A stretch of 64,000 bases of DNA from Nocardioides daejeonensis (GTDB taxonomy: Bacteria; Actinomycetota; Actinomycetes; Propionibacteriales; Nocardioidaceae), in assembly GCF_003194585.1 (NCBI RefSeq), contig NZ_QHKZ01000006.1, positions 241,377-305,376 of the forward strand. Reading direction: 5' to 3'. The notes under the pieces are model-generated. The model searched no databases and had not been told where the DNA came from. It saw nothing but the letters and a program-made list of their open reading frames with translations. Positions within the stretch are counted from its first letter, which is position 1. The number at the start of each line of letters is the position of its first letter. Positions 25,458 through 33,746 of this stretch are shown here, one piece after another. The position numbers were made by a program, and so were the translations under genes.

Positions 25458-26077
25458 CGCGCCGCCTCCTCGGCATGCTCCGCACCAGTGGCGGGCTTCG
25501 CCCGCGTGGCCGGCGGCGCGGCGGCGGGCGCGGCGGCGGGCGCGGCGGGCGCGGCGGCATACCGGCGCACCCGAGCCTCACAGTGGTCAAGCCACCGGAT
25601 CTCAGCCTCGGCAGCAAAGATCAACGAGTCGACGACCAACGACCACGAGAGCTCTTCGCGCCCCTCGGCAGGATCACCCGAACGCTTCAGGCGCGTGTAG
25701 TCCTGCAGCGCCTTCATCGTCGCCCGCCGCTGCGCCTGCAGCACTGCGCCGACGTCGACCCCGGGCGAAGTGACCGCGAAGGCGAACTTCATCGCCACCT
25801 CGTCGCGACGGGCCTGGTCGCGGGCGACCGGCGTGGCGAACCAGTCGAGGACCGCAGTCCGTCCGTCGTCGGTGATCCGGTAGTGGTGCTGACCGTCCGC
25901 ACCCGGCTCGTCAGCCGCCACCAGGCCGTCGCGCTCCAGGCGCCCGAGCGTCGTGTAGACCTGGCCGATGTTGAGCGGCCAGGTCGCCCCGGTGCGCGAC
26001 TCGAACTCTGCGCGCAACTGGTAGCCGTACATCGGCTCCTGCGCGAGCAGGGAGAGCAGGGCGTGCTTCACAGACAT
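25454..26077 (-). CDS. PadR-family transcriptional regulator
   Basis: This 207-residue protein has an N-terminal winged helix (SVKHALLSLLAQEPMYGYQL, then VYTTLGRLERDGLV), a C-terminal helical dimerisation region, and an unusual Ala/Pro-rich tail (residues about 175-195). The ATG at 26077 has GAGGAG 6 bases before it. PadR proteins sense lipophilic drugs or phenolic acids and repress efflux pumps. The overlap with the MacB-like ATPase gene makes that the likely target. TATG/ATAC-rich sites lie just upstream. Confidence 0.92.
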   Translation of the reverse strand: MSVKHALLSLLAQEPMYGYQLRAEFESRTGATWPLNIGQVYTTLGRLERDGLVAADEPGADGQHHYRITDDGRTAVLDWFATPVARDQARRDEVAMKFAFAVTSPGVDVGAVLQAQRRATMKALQDYTRLKRSGDPAEGREELSWSLVVDSLIFAAEAEIRWLDHCEARVRRYAAAPAAPAAAPAAAPPATRAKPATGAEHAEEAAR

Positions 26078-26103
26078 GGCGACTCCTCGCTTGGGGATAC
26101 CGA

Positions 26104-26126
26104 GTATGTATACCACGTATGCATAC
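26104..26126. promoter_or_regulatory. PadR operator/promoter candidate: GTATGTATAC and GTATGCATAC
   Basis: Two palindromic 10-mers are 13 bases apart, with further GTAT words around them, 27-50 bases upstream of the PadR start. This AT-rich island in high-GC DNA looks like an overlapping promoter and PadR-type (ATGT...ACAT-like) operator. Confidence 0.65.
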
Positions 26127-26137
26127 CCAGTATGCCC

Positions 26138-26240
26138 GTCGAGACGCCAGCTTCAGCGCGTCGAGACGCCAGCTTCAGCGAGTCGAGACGCCAGCTTCAG
26201 CGCGTCGAGACGCCAACTTCAGCGAGCCGAGGCGTCAACC
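26138..26240. repeat. 22-bp phased array, four near-identical units and a degenerate fifth
   Basis: Units start at 26138, 26160, 26182, 26204 and 26226. The head is GTCGAGACGCCAGCTTCAGC in the first three, with single changes in the fourth. The fifth (GCCGAGGCGTCAACC) overlaps the stop codon of the AraC gene. All units have the same orientation. The array separates the AraC 3' end from the PadR promoter. Confidence 0.93.
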
Positions 26241-27251
26241 GAGGTACGCCGCGGGCGTGGTGCCGCGCCAGCGCCGGAAGGCGACGATGAAGCTCGACGC
26301 CTCCGCATAGCCCATCCGCAACGCGACGTCCTCGACGCTCAGCAGGCCGGTCTCCAGCAGCTGCACGGCGAGCGTCTCGCGCACCTCGTCGAGCAGCTCC
26401 TGAAAGCTGGTCCCCGCGGCGGCAAGCCGGCGACGTAGGGTGCGCTCACCGACTCCGAGCGCGGCAGCGATCCCTGCCATGGGGGCGCCTGCGGGCAACT
26501 GCTGGGCGATCACCACGCGGACCTCCTGCGCGATGCCACCGCGCTCGCGGCGCCGGGAGACCAACTCCGCACACATGGCCTCGGTAAGAGCGTGGCCGCT
26601 CCCGCCTCCGCCGGCGAGCCGACTCTCCAAGAGGGACGGCTCGAAGACGAGACTGTTGGCGGCAGCCCCGAACTCCACCGGCACCCCGTGCACCGCCTGG
26701 TGATGCGCGGGCGCCGCAGCCCGGAAGGTGACCCGACGGGGCGGGAAGCCACCCGGTCGCAGCTGGTCGAGGACCGCCCAGACCGCCGTCAGATCGCGCT
26801 CGACCAGGAACCCGGCGACATCGTCGGGAAGTGCTGAGTCGTCAAAGTCGACGATGACCAGACCGCCCTCCAGCCGGGGCGCCGGAAGGGCGAACGTATG
26901 GCTGAGGTCGATGAAGCGCAGGGCCAGGTTGGCAGCCTCCGCCAGCGTGCGACTGCTCAGCAACGCGAAACCGAGCGCCCCGAACGTCTCCGCCCGGTAG
27001 CGCGCGCCTACCGCCGTCCCCGACACCTGCGGTACGGCGCCACGCAGGTTGCGCACCACCCGGAGCTCCTGGCGCGCGGTCACCAGTCGCTCGCCCTCCT
27101 CCAGATCCGACGGCGCGATGCCGGTCCCCGCCAGCAGGGCCGCGTCGGAGACTCCCTGCTCGCGACCGACGCTGATCAGCACGCCCAGCCCGGCGGCGTC
27201 GCGCGGGAAGTCCCAGGAGACGGCGGCCGAAGGCTCGAACGACAACGACAT
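26235..27251 (-). CDS. AraC-family regulator with N-terminal ligand-binding domain
   Basis: This 338-residue regulator has an N-terminal arabinose_bd-like domain (residues about 20-210) and a C-terminal AraC double helix-turn-helix (MAGIAAALGVGERTLRRRLA, then LSVEDVALRMGYAEASSFIV). It is transcribed away from the monooxygenase-choD operon and probably activates it. Regulators with this architecture often respond to lipids or steroid-like effectors. Its 3' end runs into a 22-bp repeat array. Confidence 0.9.
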   Translation of the reverse strand: MSLSFEPSAAVSWDFPRDAAGLGVLISVGREQGVSDAALLAGTGIAPSDLEEGERLVTARQELRVVRNLRGAVPQVSGTAVGARYRAETFGALGFALLSSRTLAEAANLALRFIDLSHTFALPAPRLEGGLVIVDFDDSALPDDVAGFLVERDLTAVWAVLDQLRPGGFPPRRVTFRAAAPAHHQAVHGVPVEFGAAANSLVFEPSLLESRLAGGGGSGHALTEAMCAELVSRRRERGGIAQEVRVVIAQQLPAGAPMAGIAAALGVGERTLRRRLAAAGTSFQELLDEVRETLAVQLLETGLLSVEDVALRMGYAEASSFIVAFRRWRGTTPAAYLG

Positions 27252-27322
27252 GTCCGCAATTGTGGATCGGATGGCCGAAGTTGTCTCCCACCGGGGTCTG
27301 ACCGGCGCCTACCTTTCCAGCC

Positions 27323-28813
27323 ATGACGAGCGCACACTCCCCCTCGGTGCTGATCATCGGCGCCGGCCTCGGCGGCCTCGGCGTGGCCGCCCACCTGGCG
27401 CGCGCCGGCCATCACCGCATCACCCTGCTCGACCGGGGCGACGGCCCAGGTGGGGTGTGGCGCGACAACACCTACCCCGGCGCGGCGTGCGACGTACCGT
27501 CCTCGCTCTACTCCTGGTCCTTCGCCCCGAACCCGGGCTGGGAGCGTCGTTACGGCACCCAGCCCGACATCCTGCGCTACATCGAGCGCGAGGTCGATCG
27601 CCTCGGGCTGCGCGGGCAGATCCGGACCGGTCAGCGCGTGGTCTCCGCGCGGTGGGAGGAGGACGCCCGGCAGTGGCGGGTGACCACGGCAGCCGGCCAG
27701 GAGTACGTCGCCGACGTCCTCGTGCCGGCCACCGGCCAGCTCTCCGACCCGGTGATCCCCGATCTTCCCGGCATCGAGTCCTTCGCCGGCCACGCCTTCC
27801 ACTCCGCGGCCTGGCGCCACGACGTCGATCTCACCGGCAAGCGGGTCGCGGTCATCGGCACCGGTGCCTCGGCAGTCCAGTTCGTGCCCGCCATCGCCGA
27901 CCGGGTCGCGGCACTCACCGTGCACCAGCGGTCCGCGCCCTATGTCGTGCCGAAGCCTGACCGCGCCTACACGCGGCTGCACCACGCGGCGTACCGACGG
28001 CTGCCTGGCACCCAGAGCGCCGGACGCCAGCTGACCTGGCGGCTCTCGGAGTGGCTCAACGGATCCTTCGAGACCGGCGGCGTACTGCCGAAGCTGCTGT
28101 ATGCCGCGTGGCGCGGCCACCTCCGCGCGACCGTGAAGGATCCGGCGAAGCGCGCCGCACTCGTGCCCGACTATCCGATCGGCTGCAAGCGTCTGCTCTT
28201 CTCCAACGACTGGTATCGGGCTCTCGACCGGGAACAGGTCGCAGTCGTCACCGATGTGGTCTCGGGGGTCGAGCCCGACGGCGTACGCACGATGGACGGC
28301 ACTCTCCACCAGGCGGACGTCATCGTCTGGGGGACCGGCTTCGCCGCCACCGACTTCCTCGGTGGCATCGACCTGCACGGAGTGGGGAACCGCTCGCTGG
28401 CCGAGGTATGGGCGGACGGCGCCTATGCCCACCTCGGCATGACCGTGCCCGGCTTCCCCAACCTCTTCTGGATCTACGGTCCCAACACCAACCTCGGTGG
28501 CGGCTCGATCGTGTCGATGATGGAGGCTCAGGCCGCGTACGTCGTCCGTGCGGTCGACCATCTGGCGGCCGGGCTGCGACGGGGTGAGCGGCGCGCTCTC
28601 GAGGTGCGCCCTGACGTCGCGGCGGCGTACGACGCGGAGATGCAGCGTCGCCTGGGCGACTCGGTCTGGAGCCGCTGCGCGAGCTGGTATCGCACCGACG
28701 GCGGCCGGGTCACCACCAACTGGCCAGGCACCATCGCCGAGTACCAGCGCCGCGCGAGCGACGTCGCGCTGTCGGACTTCCACCCCACGACGACAACAGG
28801 AGCCCTCGCATGA
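27323..28813 (+). CDS. FAD-containing monooxygenase, Baeyer-Villiger type
   Basis: This 496-residue class B flavin monooxygenase has a FAD motif IIGAGLGGLG (11-20), an NADPH motif VIGTGASAVQ (178-187), and the BVMO fingerprint FAGHAFHSAAW (F154, G156, H160, W164) just before it. Such enzymes insert oxygen next to a ketone or hydroxylate N or S. It overlaps choD by four bases, so both proteins probably act on the same sterol- or ketone-type substrate. It is divergent from an AraC regulator. Confidence 0.9.
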   Translation: MTSAHSPSVLIIGAGLGGLGVAAHLARAGHHRITLLDRGDGPGGVWRDNTYPGAACDVPSSLYSWSFAPNPGWERRYGTQPDILRYIEREVDRLGLRGQIRTGQRVVSARWEEDARQWRVTTAAGQEYVADVLVPATGQLSDPVIPDLPGIESFAGHAFHSAAWRHDVDLTGKRVAVIGTGASAVQFVPAIADRVAALTVHQRSAPYVVPKPDRAYTRLHHAAYRRLPGTQSAGRQLTWRLSEWLNGSFETGGVLPKLLYAAWRGHLRATVKDPAKRAALVPDYPIGCKRLLFSNDWYRALDREQVAVVTDVVSGVEPDGVRTMDGTLHQADVIVWGTGFAATDFLGGIDLHGVGNRSLAEVWADGAYAHLGMTVPGFPNLFWIYGPNTNLGGGSIVSMMEAQAAYVVRAVDHLAAGLRRGERRALEVRPDVAAAYDAEMQRRLGDSVWSRCASWYRTDGGRVTTNWPGTIAEYQRRASDVALSDFHPTTTTGALA

Positions 28814-30486
28814 AGCACTACGACGTGATCGTGATCGGCTCCGGCTTCGGCGGCTCGGTCTCCGCGTTGCGTCTGACCGAGAAGGGCTACCGGGTCGGGG
28901 TCCTCGAGGCCGGCCGCCGGTTCGCGGACGATGAGCTCCCCGCCACCTCCTGGCGAGCCCGCGACTACCTGTGGGCTCCGGCGCTGGGCTGCACCGGCAT
29001 CATGCGGATCACACCGCTGCGCGACACCCTGGTGCTCAGCGGTGCCGGTGTAGGCGGCGGCTCACTGGTCTATGCCAACACGCTTTACGAGCCCCCGGCA
29101 CGGTTCTACGCCGACCCGCACTGGGCCCACATCACCGACTGGGCCACCGAGCTCGCGCCCGCCTACGACCAGGCGAAGCGGATGCTCGGGGTCACCACCT
29201 ACCCGCACTCCTCTCCCGCCGACGAGGTGATGAAGGCGGTCGCCGACGATCTCGGTGTCGCCGACACCTTCCATCCCACCGAGGTCGGGGTGCTCTTCGG
29301 CGATCGGCCCGGCGAGCGGGTCGCCGATCCCTTCTTCGGGGGCAAGGGCCCGGAACGGACCACGTGCACCGACTGTGGCGCCTGCATGACGGGTTGCCGC
29401 CACGGCGCCAAGAACACCCTCGTCAAGAACTACCTGCACCTGGCCGAGCAGGCCGGCGCCGCGGTGCATGCCCTGACCACGGTGACCGACGTCCGGCCTC
29501 GCGCCCAGCGCGGCTACCTGGTCCGGACCCGGCGGACCGGCGGCGTACGCCGAGAGAGCTTCACCGCCGACCAGGTGGTCTTCTCGGCTGCCGCGCTGGG
29601 CACGCAGCGACTGCTGCACCGGCTGCGCGACCGCGGCAGTCTGCCTCGGATCTCGCCGCGCCTGGGCGAGCTCTCGCGCACCAACTCCGAGGCGATCCTC
29701 GGCGCCCGGTCACGCCGCGCGGATGCGGACTTCACCCGTGGCGTCGCCATCACCTCCTCGATCCACCTCGACGAGAGCACCCACGTGGAGCCCTGCCGGT
29801 ACGGCGACGGCAGCAACGCGATCAGCCTGATGATGGCGACGCTCACCGACCCCGAGCCGGGACGCATCCGACTGGCCAGCGGCGTCCGGGCGATGTGGCG
29901 GCAGCGACGTGACCTGCGGCTGCTGCACGACCCCCGGCGCTGGTCGCAACAGACGATCCCCCTCCTGGTGATGCAGACCGAGGACAACTCGCTCACCACC
30001 TTCACCCGCCGCCGGCCCTGGGGCCGGCGGATGACGACGCGGCAGGGCATCGGCGAGCCCAACCCGGTCTGGATCCCGGCAGCCCACGACGTGGCACGAC
30101 GGGTGGCGGAGAAGATCGACGGCGTCCCGGGCGGCACCTGGGCAGATCTGGTCAACGTGCCCACCACCGGACACTTCATCGGCGGCTGCCCGATCGGTCT
30201 GACCTCTGCCGAGGGTGTGGTCGACCCCTACCATCGCCTGCACGGCCATCCGGGTCTGCACGTGATCGACGGCTCGGTGGTGGCCGCCAACCTCGGGGTG
30301 AACCCATCGCTCACGATCACCGCGATGGCTGAGCGGGCGATGGCCTTCTGGCCCAACAAGGGCGACACCGACCCGCGGCCACCCATGGGGGCGGCGTACC
30401 AGCGACTGCGTCCGGTCGCTCCGCGTACGCCGACCGTGCCCCCACTGGCGCCCGCGGCCTACCGGTTCTCGATCACTCCGGTCTAG
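28810..30486 (+). CDS. choD: GMC oxidoreductase, ChoD (cholesterol oxidase-like)
   Basis: This 558-residue flavoprotein has an N-terminal FAD motif VIGSGFGGSVSALRLTEKGY and GAGVGGGSLVYANTLY. It also has a TCTDCGACMTGCRHGAKNTL cysteine stretch, and the C-terminal DGSVVAANLGVNPSLTI with the active-site Asn, plus HFIGGCPIG upstream of it. Length and many segments match my memory of M. tuberculosis ChoD (Rv3409c). The family is annotated as oxidising 3-beta-hydroxysterols, though ChoD activity on cholesterol is debated. It is co-transcribed with the BVMO-type enzyme and ends in a clear hairpin. Confidence 0.9.
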   Translation: MKHYDVIVIGSGFGGSVSALRLTEKGYRVGVLEAGRRFADDELPATSWRARDYLWAPALGCTGIMRITPLRDTLVLSGAGVGGGSLVYANTLYEPPARFYADPHWAHITDWATELAPAYDQAKRMLGVTTYPHSSPADEVMKAVADDLGVADTFHPTEVGVLFGDRPGERVADPFFGGKGPERTTCTDCGACMTGCRHGAKNTLVKNYLHLAEQAGAAVHALTTVTDVRPRAQRGYLVRTRRTGGVRRESFTADQVVFSAAALGTQRLLHRLRDRGSLPRISPRLGELSRTNSEAILGARSRRADADFTRGVAITSSIHLDESTHVEPCRYGDGSNAISLMMATLTDPEPGRIRLASGVRAMWRQRRDLRLLHDPRRWSQQTIPLLVMQTEDNSLTTFTRRRPWGRRMTTRQGIGEPNPVWIPAAHDVARRVAEKIDGVPGGTWADLVNVPTTGHFIGGCPIGLTSAEGVVDPYHRLHGHPGLHVIDGSVVAANLGVNPSLTITAMAERAMAFWPNKGDTDPRPPMGAAYQRLRPVAPRTPTVPPLAPAAYRFSITPV

Positions 30487-30496
30487 GGAAGCGCGT

Positions 30497-30531
30497 GCTC
30501 AGCCCCGCAGCGCGTCGGCAAGGGGCTGAGC
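30497..30531. terminator. hairpin between convergent choD and NAD(P)-binding gene
   Basis: Perfect 10-base arms (GCTCAGCCCC and GGGGCTGAGC) enclose a 15-base loop, 11 bases after the choD stop. The left arm also contains the stop codon of the minus-strand gene. Confidence 0.75.
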
Positions 30532-31146
30532 GCCGTTGTTGAACTCGATCGTCCGGCCGATGGTCGCGGGTTCCACGAGGGCGGCCGCGACGACGGCGGC
30601 GACGTCTGCCCGGCCCACCTCGCCCTTCCCTACCTCGGGACCGGTCTCGATCAGCCCGGTCGCCGGTTCGAGCGTCAGCCGGCTCGGCCCGAGTACGGTC
30701 CAGTCCAGATCGGTCTCCCGCAGGTACGCATCGGCGGCGGCCTTCGCCTCCGCGTAGTGGAAGAACGGCTCCGAGTCGGGCACGCCATGCTCCGGCCCGG
30801 CCCCGAAGTAGGAGACCATCACGAACCGGCGTACGCCTGCCTGCGCGGCGGCGTCGACGGCGCGGATCGCGGCGTCGCGGTCCACCGCATAGGTGCGCTC
30901 GGGGTCGCCGCCGCCCGCGCCGGCCGACCAGACGATCGCGTCGTGGCCGCGGAGCAGGTCGGCCAGCTCCTCGACCCCCATCCGCTCGACATCCGCCACC
31001 ACAGGGTCTGCGCCGGCAGCGCGGACGTCCTCCACATGCGCCGGATTGCGGATCACCGAGGTGACCTCGTCACCGCGACTGGCCAGCAACGGCGCCAACA
31101 GGAGGGCCACCTTGCCGTGGCCGCCGATCACAACGATGCGAGACAT
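30499..31146 (-). CDS. NAD(P)H-binding atypical SDR (YwnB/NmrA-like)
   Basis: This 215-residue Rossmann protein begins MSRIVVIGGHGKVALLLAPL (GxxGxx motif at about 8-13). It contains YAEAKAAADAYLRETDLDWT, as in the atypical SDR group that includes NmrA-like and YwnB-like proteins. These lack the classical catalytic tetrad or act as redox sensors. ATG at 31146 is preferred to GTG at 31155. No partner is apparent; a 22-bp repeat array precedes it. Confidence 0.86.
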   Translation of the reverse strand: MSRIVVIGGHGKVALLLAPLLASRGDEVTSVIRNPAHVEDVRAAGADPVVADVERMGVEELADLLRGHDAIVWSAGAGGGDPERTYAVDRDAAIRAVDAAAQAGVRRFVMVSYFGAGPEHGVPDSEPFFHYAEAKAAADAYLRETDLDWTVLGPSRLTLEPATGLIETGPEVGKGEVGRADVAAVVAAALVEPATIGRTIEFNNGAQPLADALRG

Positions 31147-31184
31147 GTCCCCCACGCTAGCTGCCGAGGCCTCACCAGCTCCCC

Positions 31185-31322
31185 GTCGAGGCGCCAGCTT
31201 CAGAGCGTCGAGACGCCACTTTCAGACTGTTGAGGCGCCAACTTCCCCGTACGCCGCCGAGGAAGTTGGCGTCTCAATGCTCTGAAAGTGGCTACTCAAC
31301 GCGACGAAGCTGGCGTCTCGAC
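31185..31322. repeat. 22-bp phased array in 3+3 inverted arrangement
   Basis: Three plus-oriented units start at 31185, 31207 and 31229. Three minus-oriented units occupy 31322-31301, 31300-31279 and 31278-31257. Each pair of opposed units is nearly complementary (for example GTCGAGRCGCCAGCTTC in the outer pair), so the whole 138 bp can fold into one long imperfect hairpin with a small central loop. It starts two bases after the stop of the HsaE-like gene. Confidence 0.93.
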
Positions 31323-31324
31323 GG

Positions 31325-32128
31325 TCAGGAGGAGAAGGTGGCGGTGGCGGTGCCCAGCGAGGAGATGTGGGCGGTGACCACCTGGCCGGGCTCGACCGGG
31401 CGCATCGGGCCGAGGGCGCCGGAGAGCAGCACCTGACCGGCGCGCAGCGGCACACCGAAGTCGCGGGCGTAGCGGGCCAGCCAGGAGACGGCGTTGAGCG
31501 GGTCGCCGAGGCAGGCGGCCCCGTTGCCGGTCGAGACCTCGACGCCGTCGATCGTCATCGACATCTCCACCTCGACCGGCTCGAACTCAGCCAGGGTGCG
31601 GCGCTGGCTGCCCAGCACGTAGAGGCCGCTGGAGGCGTTGTCGGCGACGGTGTCGCCGAAGGAGATGTTCCAGTTCTCGATCCGGGAGTCGACGATCTCC
31701 AGCGCGGCGACGGCGTAGTCGATGGCTCCGCGCACCTGGGCGACATCGAGGGGGCCGTCGGCGAGGTCTTCGCCCAGCACGAAGGCCACCTCGGCCTCGA
31801 CCTTCGGCTGCAGTAGCCGAGACATCGGCACGACCTGGTCCTCGCGGTACTCCATGTCGGCCAGCAGGACGCCGAAGTCGGGCTGGTCCACCCCCAGCTG
31901 CTCCTGCACGGCCTTCGAGGTCGCCCCGATCTTGCGGCCGACGACCACGGCACCGGCGGCGATCCGGGCCGCGATGAGCTGCTCCTGCACCTGGTAGGCC
32001 GCCGCGACGTCGTTCTCGCCGATCTGGTCGCGCACCGGGGCGCACGGAGTGTGCGTCTCGATCGCCTGGATGAGCCGCCGCGCGGCGGTGTCGATGGCCT
32101 CGGGGCTGGCAGCAGGCTGGGTCGTCAT
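31325..32128 (-). CDS. 2-keto-4-pentenoate hydratase, HsaE-like
   Basis: This 267-residue protein belongs to the fumarylacetoacetate hydrolase / MhpD superfamily. It shows VVGRKIGATSKAVQEQLGV, LLQPKVEAEVAFVLGEDL (metal-binding Glu residues) and AALEIVDSRIENW. Members hydrate 2-hydroxypenta-2,4-dienoate formed after meta-cleavage, as HsaE/TesE do in steroid ring degradation and MhpD does in phenylpropionate degradation. No HsaF or HsaG aldolase/dehydrogenase genes are adjacent, so the pathway cannot be fixed. Confidence 0.87.
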   Translation of the reverse strand: MTTQPAASPEAIDTAARRLIQAIETHTPCAPVRDQIGENDVAAAYQVQEQLIAARIAAGAVVVGRKIGATSKAVQEQLGVDQPDFGVLLADMEYREDQVVPMSRLLQPKVEAEVAFVLGEDLADGPLDVAQVRGAIDYAVAALEIVDSRIENWNISFGDTVADNASSGLYVLGSQRRTLAEFEPVEVEMSMTIDGVEVSTGNGAACLGDPLNAVSWLARYARDFGVPLRAGQVLLSGALGPMRPVEPGQVVTAHISSLGTATATFSS

Positions 32129-32212
32129 GGCCTCATCGTCGCCGACGTGAGGATCCGTAGGCAGCCCTGGGGTCCATTCATCGGAACTCCGCGGCCGGGC
32201 CCCGCCCAGTGT

Positions 32213-32923
32213 TCACGCCCTACGACGCACCAGCACCGCGCCCGCGAGGCCCGCCCCCACCACGAGGAGCACGCCCCCGATCCCCCACCGTACGGCGTCA
32301 CGCGAGCCACTGCCCGCGGCCTCCCCCGCCCCGGCACCACCCTTGTCGCTCGCCGCACCCGTGCTGTCGGACGCGTCCGTTGCGCCGGCTCCGGTCGGCG
32401 CGCTGCGCTCACCGGTCAGCGCAGCGATCTCGGTCAGGTCGACCTCGGTGCTCGGCCCAGAGCCACCACAGATGTTGACGCTCCAGGCGTCCTGGTGACC
32501 CTCGACGCCGGGCACCCCCTCCTCCCCGACCCGGTGGGCATACCAGACCCACTCCTCGTCCTTGCCCGGCAACGTGTCATAGCCACAAGCCGCGGAGTTT
32601 CCGGCGGAGACGAGCGTGATCTCGGCACCGACCTCGCCCTTGAAGACCTCGTCGACCGCGACAGCGAACTCGCGGCTGCCGCTGGTGAACTGGAGCCGAT
32701 CACCGGGCTCGCCCTCAGCGTCGGTCTCGGGTGAGACCACGGCGACGACCCGGCCGGTGAAGACGCGGTCTGCCCATTCGACGTGGTCGGCCGTCTTGCC
32801 CATGGCACAGGAGCACGCATGTGCCGGTGCCGCCGCCACCAGGATCACCACGGGAGCGAGCAGCATGCTCGCCACGAATACCAACGCCGTCCGCAGGGAG
32901 CGCCCCGCACCCAGATGCCTCAC
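32213..32923 (-). CDS. surface-anchored protein with N-terminal TIMP/netrin-like CSC motif
   Basis: This 236-residue protein has a signal peptide ending AHA, after which the mature chain would begin with CSCA. This, with ADRVFTGRVVAVV, is characteristic of bacterial TIMP/NTR-like domains. A Gly/Ser/Ala linker follows, then a C-terminal membrane helix ending VRRRA, so it is anchored facing outward. No LPxTG is visible. The GTG at 32923 is chosen for GGAGG about 6 bases upstream. Function unknown; protease inhibition is only an analogy. Confidence 0.78.
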   Translation of the reverse strand: MRHLGAGRSLRTALVFVASMLLAPVVILVAAAPAHACSCAMGKTADHVEWADRVFTGRVVAVVSPETDAEGEPGDRLQFTSGSREFAVAVDEVFKGEVGAEITLVSAGNSAACGYDTLPGKDEEWVWYAHRVGEEGVPGVEGHQDAWSVNICGGSGPSTEVDLTEIAALTGERSAPTGAGATDASDSTGAASDKGGAGAGEAAGSGSRDAVRWGIGGVLLVVGAGLAGAVLVRRRA

Positions 32924-33095
32924 CAAAGTCCTCCGCCTCTCGCTCGACCGACTGCCACGATCAGTGGTCAGCCTCAGCCGGCCACCATCTCGATCGCGAC
33001 CGGCCCGCCTCATGATTGTGACGCGCACCGCCCCGAGCCGGTTCCCCACTCCGGCGTTCCCTCCCCGCAGCCGGAGAGACAAGTAGATTCCCGGT

Positions 33096-33746
33096 GTGGA
33101 TGACAAGGCCGACACCGGACCCGTGCTCTTCGCCGATGACCTGGAGCTGCGCCAGCCGCATCGCACCCTGCTGCCCCGCACGTCACTGCGGATCGCTCCC
33201 GGCGAGGTGGTGGTGGCGGCCGGTAGGCCAGGGAGTGGCCACACGGTCATCGCCCTGGCCCTGGCGGGACGGATCGTGCCCAGCTCCGGTCAGGTGACGT
33301 TGGGAGACACCCAGGACCCGCGCACGCTGCAGGCTCAGGTGGCGCTGGTCGACGTACCCGGGGTGACCGAGCCGGAGGAGTCGGTCCCGTTGCACGTGAT
33401 CGTCGGCGAGGAGCTCGCGATGGCCGGTCGCCCGGCGCGGCGAAGCGCAGTGCGCAAGGTGCTCGCCGAGCACGGGATGTCCGATGCCGAGCAGCTCGCC
33501 ATGGAGGAGGTGCCGGCAGCCCAGCGGGTGCGCTTGCTCGCTGATCTGGCGACGGCCCGTCCCGGAGTCACCCACGTCGTGCTCACCTATCCCGAGCGGC
33601 ACGGCATGGTGCCCTCGGAGGTGCACGACCTCGCCCGCGATCTGGCCGCGCGCGGGCTGGGCGTCCTGGTGACCGCCAGCCCGACGTTCCCGGTCCCCGA
33701 CGACCTGCAGCTGGTGCAGATCGACCAGGAGGAGAAGACCCGATGA
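33096..33746 (+). CDS. degenerate ABC-ATPase-like protein paired with YhgE/Pip
   Basis: This 216-residue protein has the outline of an ABC ATPase but has lost key residues. The Walker A position reads GRPGSGHT (43-50) with His49 replacing Lys. The signature region reads VPAAQRVRLLADLATARP without LSGGQ, and the Walker B position reads THVVLTYPE without the Asp. ATP hydrolysis is therefore unlikely. It starts with GTG and overlaps the YhgE/Pip gene by four bases, so it is probably a structural or regulatory partner of that protein. Confidence 0.8.
   Translation: MDDKADTGPVLFADDLELRQPHRTLLPRTSLRIAPGEVVVAAGRPGSGHTVIALALAGRIVPSSGQVTLGDTQDPRTLQAQVALVDVPGVTEPEESVPLHVIVGEELAMAGRPARRSAVRKVLAEHGMSDAEQLAMEEVPAAQRVRLLADLATARPGVTHVVLTYPERHGMVPSEVHDLARDLAARGLGVLVTASPTFPVPDDLQLVQIDQEEKTR

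Noticed and set aside
26138..26240. Possible CRISPR array in the 22-bp repeats
   Set aside because: Repeats are directly adjacent without unique spacers, and no cas genes are present.
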